From contig DEBC01000094.1 of the NCBI GenBank assembly GCA_002348365.1, positions 1-7,126 on the forward strand: a DNA stretch of 7,126 nt. Direction: 5' to 3'. The translations under genes were made by a program, and so were the position numbers. This stretch comes from Alphaproteobacteria bacterium UBA2966. GTDB lineage: Bacteria; Pseudomonadota; Alphaproteobacteria; UBA2966. Positions within the stretch are counted from its first letter, which is position 1; every line of letters begins with the position of its first letter. Below are positions 6,461-7,126 of the stretch, in pieces. The notes under the pieces were generated by a model. That model made no database searches. It was given only the letters and a program-made list of their open reading frames with translations, and was not told where the DNA came from.

Positions 6461-7126
6461 TCATTTCTGCCAATCAGTAATCTCTCGCCCCAAGAGCTGG
6501 AAGAGCTTTTGGTTTTCCTCTCGATAGATGTCCAAGAGGTCAGCCTTGTCCTCTTCGCGCATGGGCGGGTAGGCGCTGTGCTCCGCGCTGAGCGCGCCAC
6601 CCCGCGAGGTCAGATTGGTGTGCCGCTTGATCATTCTCCACAGCCATAGTGCCGGCGCCCATCGAAGAACCGGCGCCACATGCGTATACAGAATTCGGCT
6701 CAACAAAGGGGCCATTTTTCGTGTCTGAGCAACACGTTGATTCAATGACGACGGCACAAATTCCGACGCGACACCAAGGAAATCAAATACATCGGCAGTG
6801 AATTGCCGAGGGTCTTTCAGGAGGTCGTCATAGAGATAAATGGCAATGTTCTCTCTTGGAAAGACACCAAGGTAACGCATGATCTGTCGATAGTAGAATC
6901 CGCGTGCGACATACGGACTTTCCTGATGAACGAATGTCGTGAAGTCCGGGTGATCCGCCTTGTAGCGCTTTTCCATCCAATAAGCGGAATAGGCACGATC
7001 TATTGGATCGCGAAGTAAGAATATGATCTTCATTTGTGGGTTGAAGGTGGACACCTTTTCGGCGACGTCCTCATAAAACATGTAATCGATACTGAGCTCA
7101 CCTGCCGCCTTGTAACAATCCTGGGT
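6461..7126 (-). CDS. PAPS-dependent sulfotransferase, N-terminus beyond window edge
   Basis: This enzyme would transfer sulfate from 3'-phosphoadenosine-5'-phosphosulfate to a hydroxyl or amine, here most likely a sugar of the glycan. The frame is open to the right edge, giving 221 visible residues. The sequence before the Met at 7081 still reads as family protein (YKAAGELSIDYMFYEDVAEK), so that Met is internal. The 3'-phosphate-binding motif is clear: IIFLLRDPIDRAYSAYW (34-50 of the visible part), with R39 and S47 at the expected positions. Next come FYYRQIMRYLGVFP (77-90) and IAIYLYDDLLKDP (94-106), usual for the Sulfotransfer_1 / heparan-sulfotransferase-like group. The C-terminal PPMREEDKADLLDIYREENQ (187-206) region is also typical. 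The 5'-phosphosulfate-binding loop near the N-terminus is outside the window, roughly 60-90 residues missing by comparison with family length. The gene lies 115 nt upstream of asnB. The acceptor is unknown. Confidence 0.93.
   Translation of the reverse strand, partial: TQDCYKAAGELSIDYMFYEDVAEKVSTFNPQMKIIFLLRDPIDRAYSAYWMEKRYKADHPDFTTFVHQESPYVARGFYYRQIMRYLGVFPRENIAIYLYDDLLKDPRQFTADVFDFLGVASEFVPSSLNQRVAQTRKMAPLLSRILYTHVAPVLRWAPALWLWRMIKRHTNLTSRGGALSAEHSAYPPMREEDKADLLDIYREENQKLFQLLGREITDWQK

Noticed and set aside
6461..7081. Sulfotransferase as a complete 206-aa gene starting at the ATG at 7081
   Set aside because: The frame stays open to the window edge, and the 15 codons before this Met still encode typical sulfotransferase sequence, so the Met is internal and the gene is partial.

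Overview
The window is a tightly packed run of six genes, all on the minus strand. It reads as an internal slice of a bacterial surface-polysaccharide locus (exopolysaccharide, capsule or O-antigen). Four genes are complete. The first gene in transcription order (a sulfotransferase, high coordinates) and the last (a glycosyltransferase, low coordinates) both run off the window. There are no RNA genes, mobile elements or CRISPR arrays that I can see, and no gene on the plus strand; the longer plus-strand open frames mirror the minus-strand genes and match no recognisable family.

In transcription order the layout is: (1) a PAPS-dependent sulfotransferase missing its N-terminus (6461 to the right edge); (2) a full-length AsnB-type glutamine-hydrolysing amidotransferase (4477-6345); (3) a GT4-type glycosyltransferase of 432 aa (3113-4411); (4) a second GT4-type glycosyltransferase of 378 aa (1940-3076); (5) a divergent CgeB/Glyco_trans_1_2-like glycosyltransferase of 368 aa (824-1930, GTG start); (6) a third GT4-type glycosyltransferase whose C-terminus is cut off (left edge to 739, probable TTG start). 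The gaps are 115, 65, 36, 9 and 84 nt. This fits one polycistronic unit, though the 115-nt gap could hold an internal signal. Short inverted repeats lie in the 115-nt and 84-nt gaps.

The likely joint role is inferred from content. The four glycosyltransferases would add successive sugars to a lipid-linked oligosaccharide at the inner face of the cytoplasmic membrane. The AsnB-type enzyme would convert a carboxylate, possibly a uronic acid, to an amide. The sulfotransferase would add a sulfate ester. The product would be a sulfated and possibly amidated glycan. No polymerase, flippase, exporter or nucleotide-sugar synthesis gene lies in the window, so the assembly pathway and the sugars cannot be named.

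The organism is a bacterium with a mid-50s percent GC by eye. Gene style and protein families suit a proteobacterium, but Shine-Dalgarno sequences are weak throughout and two starts are not ATG, so a lineage with low Shine-Dalgarno use (for example Planctomycetes) is not excluded. I do not assign a species.
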